From a bacterium (GTDB taxonomy: Bacteria; Myxococcota_A; Polyangia; Nannocystales; Nannocystaceae): a stretch of DNA of 64,000 nt. The DNA lies in the NCBI GenBank assembly GCA_024742475.1, contig JANSYI010000007.1, positions 62,001 through 126,000 of the forward strand, read 5' to 3'. The notes below the pieces were generated by a model. That model was given only the letters and a program-made list of their open reading frames with translations, was not told the origin of the DNA and did no database searches. The stretch's first letter is position 1. Every line of letters begins with the position of its first letter. Of the stretch, positions 63,516 to 64,000 are shown piece after piece. Both the position numbers and the translations under genes were made by a program.

Positions 63516-64000
63516 TCAGGCCCGCGCCATCACGACCTTGGCGGCTTCGTGACCGCTGAGCACCGCGGACTCGATGGTCGCGGGCAGGCCCGTGCGGACC
63601 CAGTCGCCCGCCAGGTACAGCCCGCGGACGGGCGAGACCGTCTCGGGGCGGTACTGGTATGTCCCGGCGGCGTGCGTGATCGTGGCCTTCTTCTCCTTGA
63701 TCACCTTCGACTCGAGGATCGTGAAGGGCTTGCCGGGGAAATACCGCTTCATCTCGGCCTGAAACAGGTCGATCAAGACCTGCGGCCTGTCATCGACCAT
63801 GCCGCGCGCGCCCGAGATGGTGCAGTTGACCAGCACCCGGCCCGGCTCGTCGAAGCCTTCGATCGCGGTGCGGTCGAAGAGCCAGTGCAGGGGCGAGCTG
63901 ATGAGCCCGACGAAGTGGGGGCCCCGCCAAAGGGCCCTGTCCAACACGAGCCACAGGTTGACGATTGGTGAGGTGTCGAGCTTGGGAATGTCCGCAAACA
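63516..64000 (-). CDS. FAD-dependent oxidoreductase, phytoene/squalene type (5' truncated)
   Basis: The C-terminal 160 residues of a gene cut by the window end; the frame is open to base 64000. SPIVNLWLVLDRALWRGPHF, SSPLHWLFDRTA and the FAD-binding end GLYLAGDWVRTGLPATIESAVLSG match the phytoene desaturase/hydroxysqualene dehydroxylase group. The GTG at 63947 is internal, not the start. It is a different subgroup from the oxidoreductase at 31566. The product may be a carotenoid, hopanoid-precursor or quinone pathway enzyme. Confidence 0.8.
   Translation of the reverse strand, partial: FADIPKLDTSPIVNLWLVLDRALWRGPHFVGLISSPLHWLFDRTAIEGFDEPGRVLVNCTISGARGMVDDRPQVLIDLFQAEMKRYFPGKPFTILESKVIKEKKATITHAAGTYQYRPETVSPVRGLYLAGDWVRTGLPATIESAVLSGHEAAKVVMARA

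Noticed and set aside
63516..64000. Carotenoid biosynthesis cluster with the oxidoreductase at 31566
   Set aside because: The two FAD proteins are 30 kb apart, of different subgroups, and no phytoene synthase or cyclase gene is present.

Overview
The window is GC-rich, densely coded DNA with strong G/C bias at third codon positions, many GTG and TTG starts, and frequent 1-4 nt stop/start overlaps. The gene content points to a myxobacterium (Myxococcota), most likely the Nannocystis/Plesiocystis side. Evidence is a MYXO-CTERM-type sorting tail, a Hanks-type Ser/Thr kinase, TPR-plus-two-TM proteins, many large secreted lipoproteins, carboxypeptidase-regulatory-like repeat proteins and HD-GYP/PilZ c-di-GMP proteins. 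The assignment is inferred from content, not from a marker gene. No phage, intact IS transposase, CRISPR array or rRNA was seen.

Layout. 1-12.4 kb holds envelope genes (repeat/PDZ protein cut by the window start, L,D-transpeptidase, lipoprotein, membrane glycosyltransferase-like protein), a radical SAM protein, a TPR protein, a Pro/Ala/Lys low-complexity membrane protein and an N-formylglutamate amidohydrolase. 12.7-15.2 kb holds gamma-glutamyltransferase and a HAD hydrolase. 15.3-24.9 kb is a five-gene, translationally coupled operon: Ser/Thr kinase; degenerate kinase fused through a TM to a five-haem cytochrome c; cNMP-binding-like domains plus four [4Fe-4S] clusters plus a cytochrome-b-like membrane domain; tetrahaem cytochrome plus [4Fe-4S] plus FAD/NAD(P) domains; and a secreted VWA protein. 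It reads as a signal-controlled transmembrane electron-transfer complex and is the best candidate here for an undescribed system. A 166-bp inverted-repeat element sitting in CTAG/TA context follows it.

25-37 kb mixes signalling (GAF, response regulator), energy metabolism (BolA overlapping a heterodisulfide-reductase-like membrane Fe-S protein), a metallophosphoesterase, purM with an FAD oxidoreductase, and accD-folC. 38-45.3 kb runs mazG <> phoH, a histidine-kinase-like protein lacking its phospho-acceptor His, GAF-HD-GYP, ybeY and two envelope genes. tRNA-Leu(CAA) with a clear terminator lies at 45.3 kb.

45.5-59.7 kb contains YqgE, a MYXO-CTERM putative metalloprotease, a PilZ/DUF423/DUF5329-like operon ending in a 22-bp perfect stem, rarA, pdxJ, an Ntn (C45-like) hydrolase with a TPR tail, and a thiol-redox group (glutaredoxin lipoprotein, S41-like protein, DsbD-like protein). 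59.8-60.2 kb is a gene-free 3 x 101 bp tandem repeat. The window ends with mlaC, a TolC-family gene, ygfZ and a truncated phytoene/squalene-type FAD oxidoreductase.
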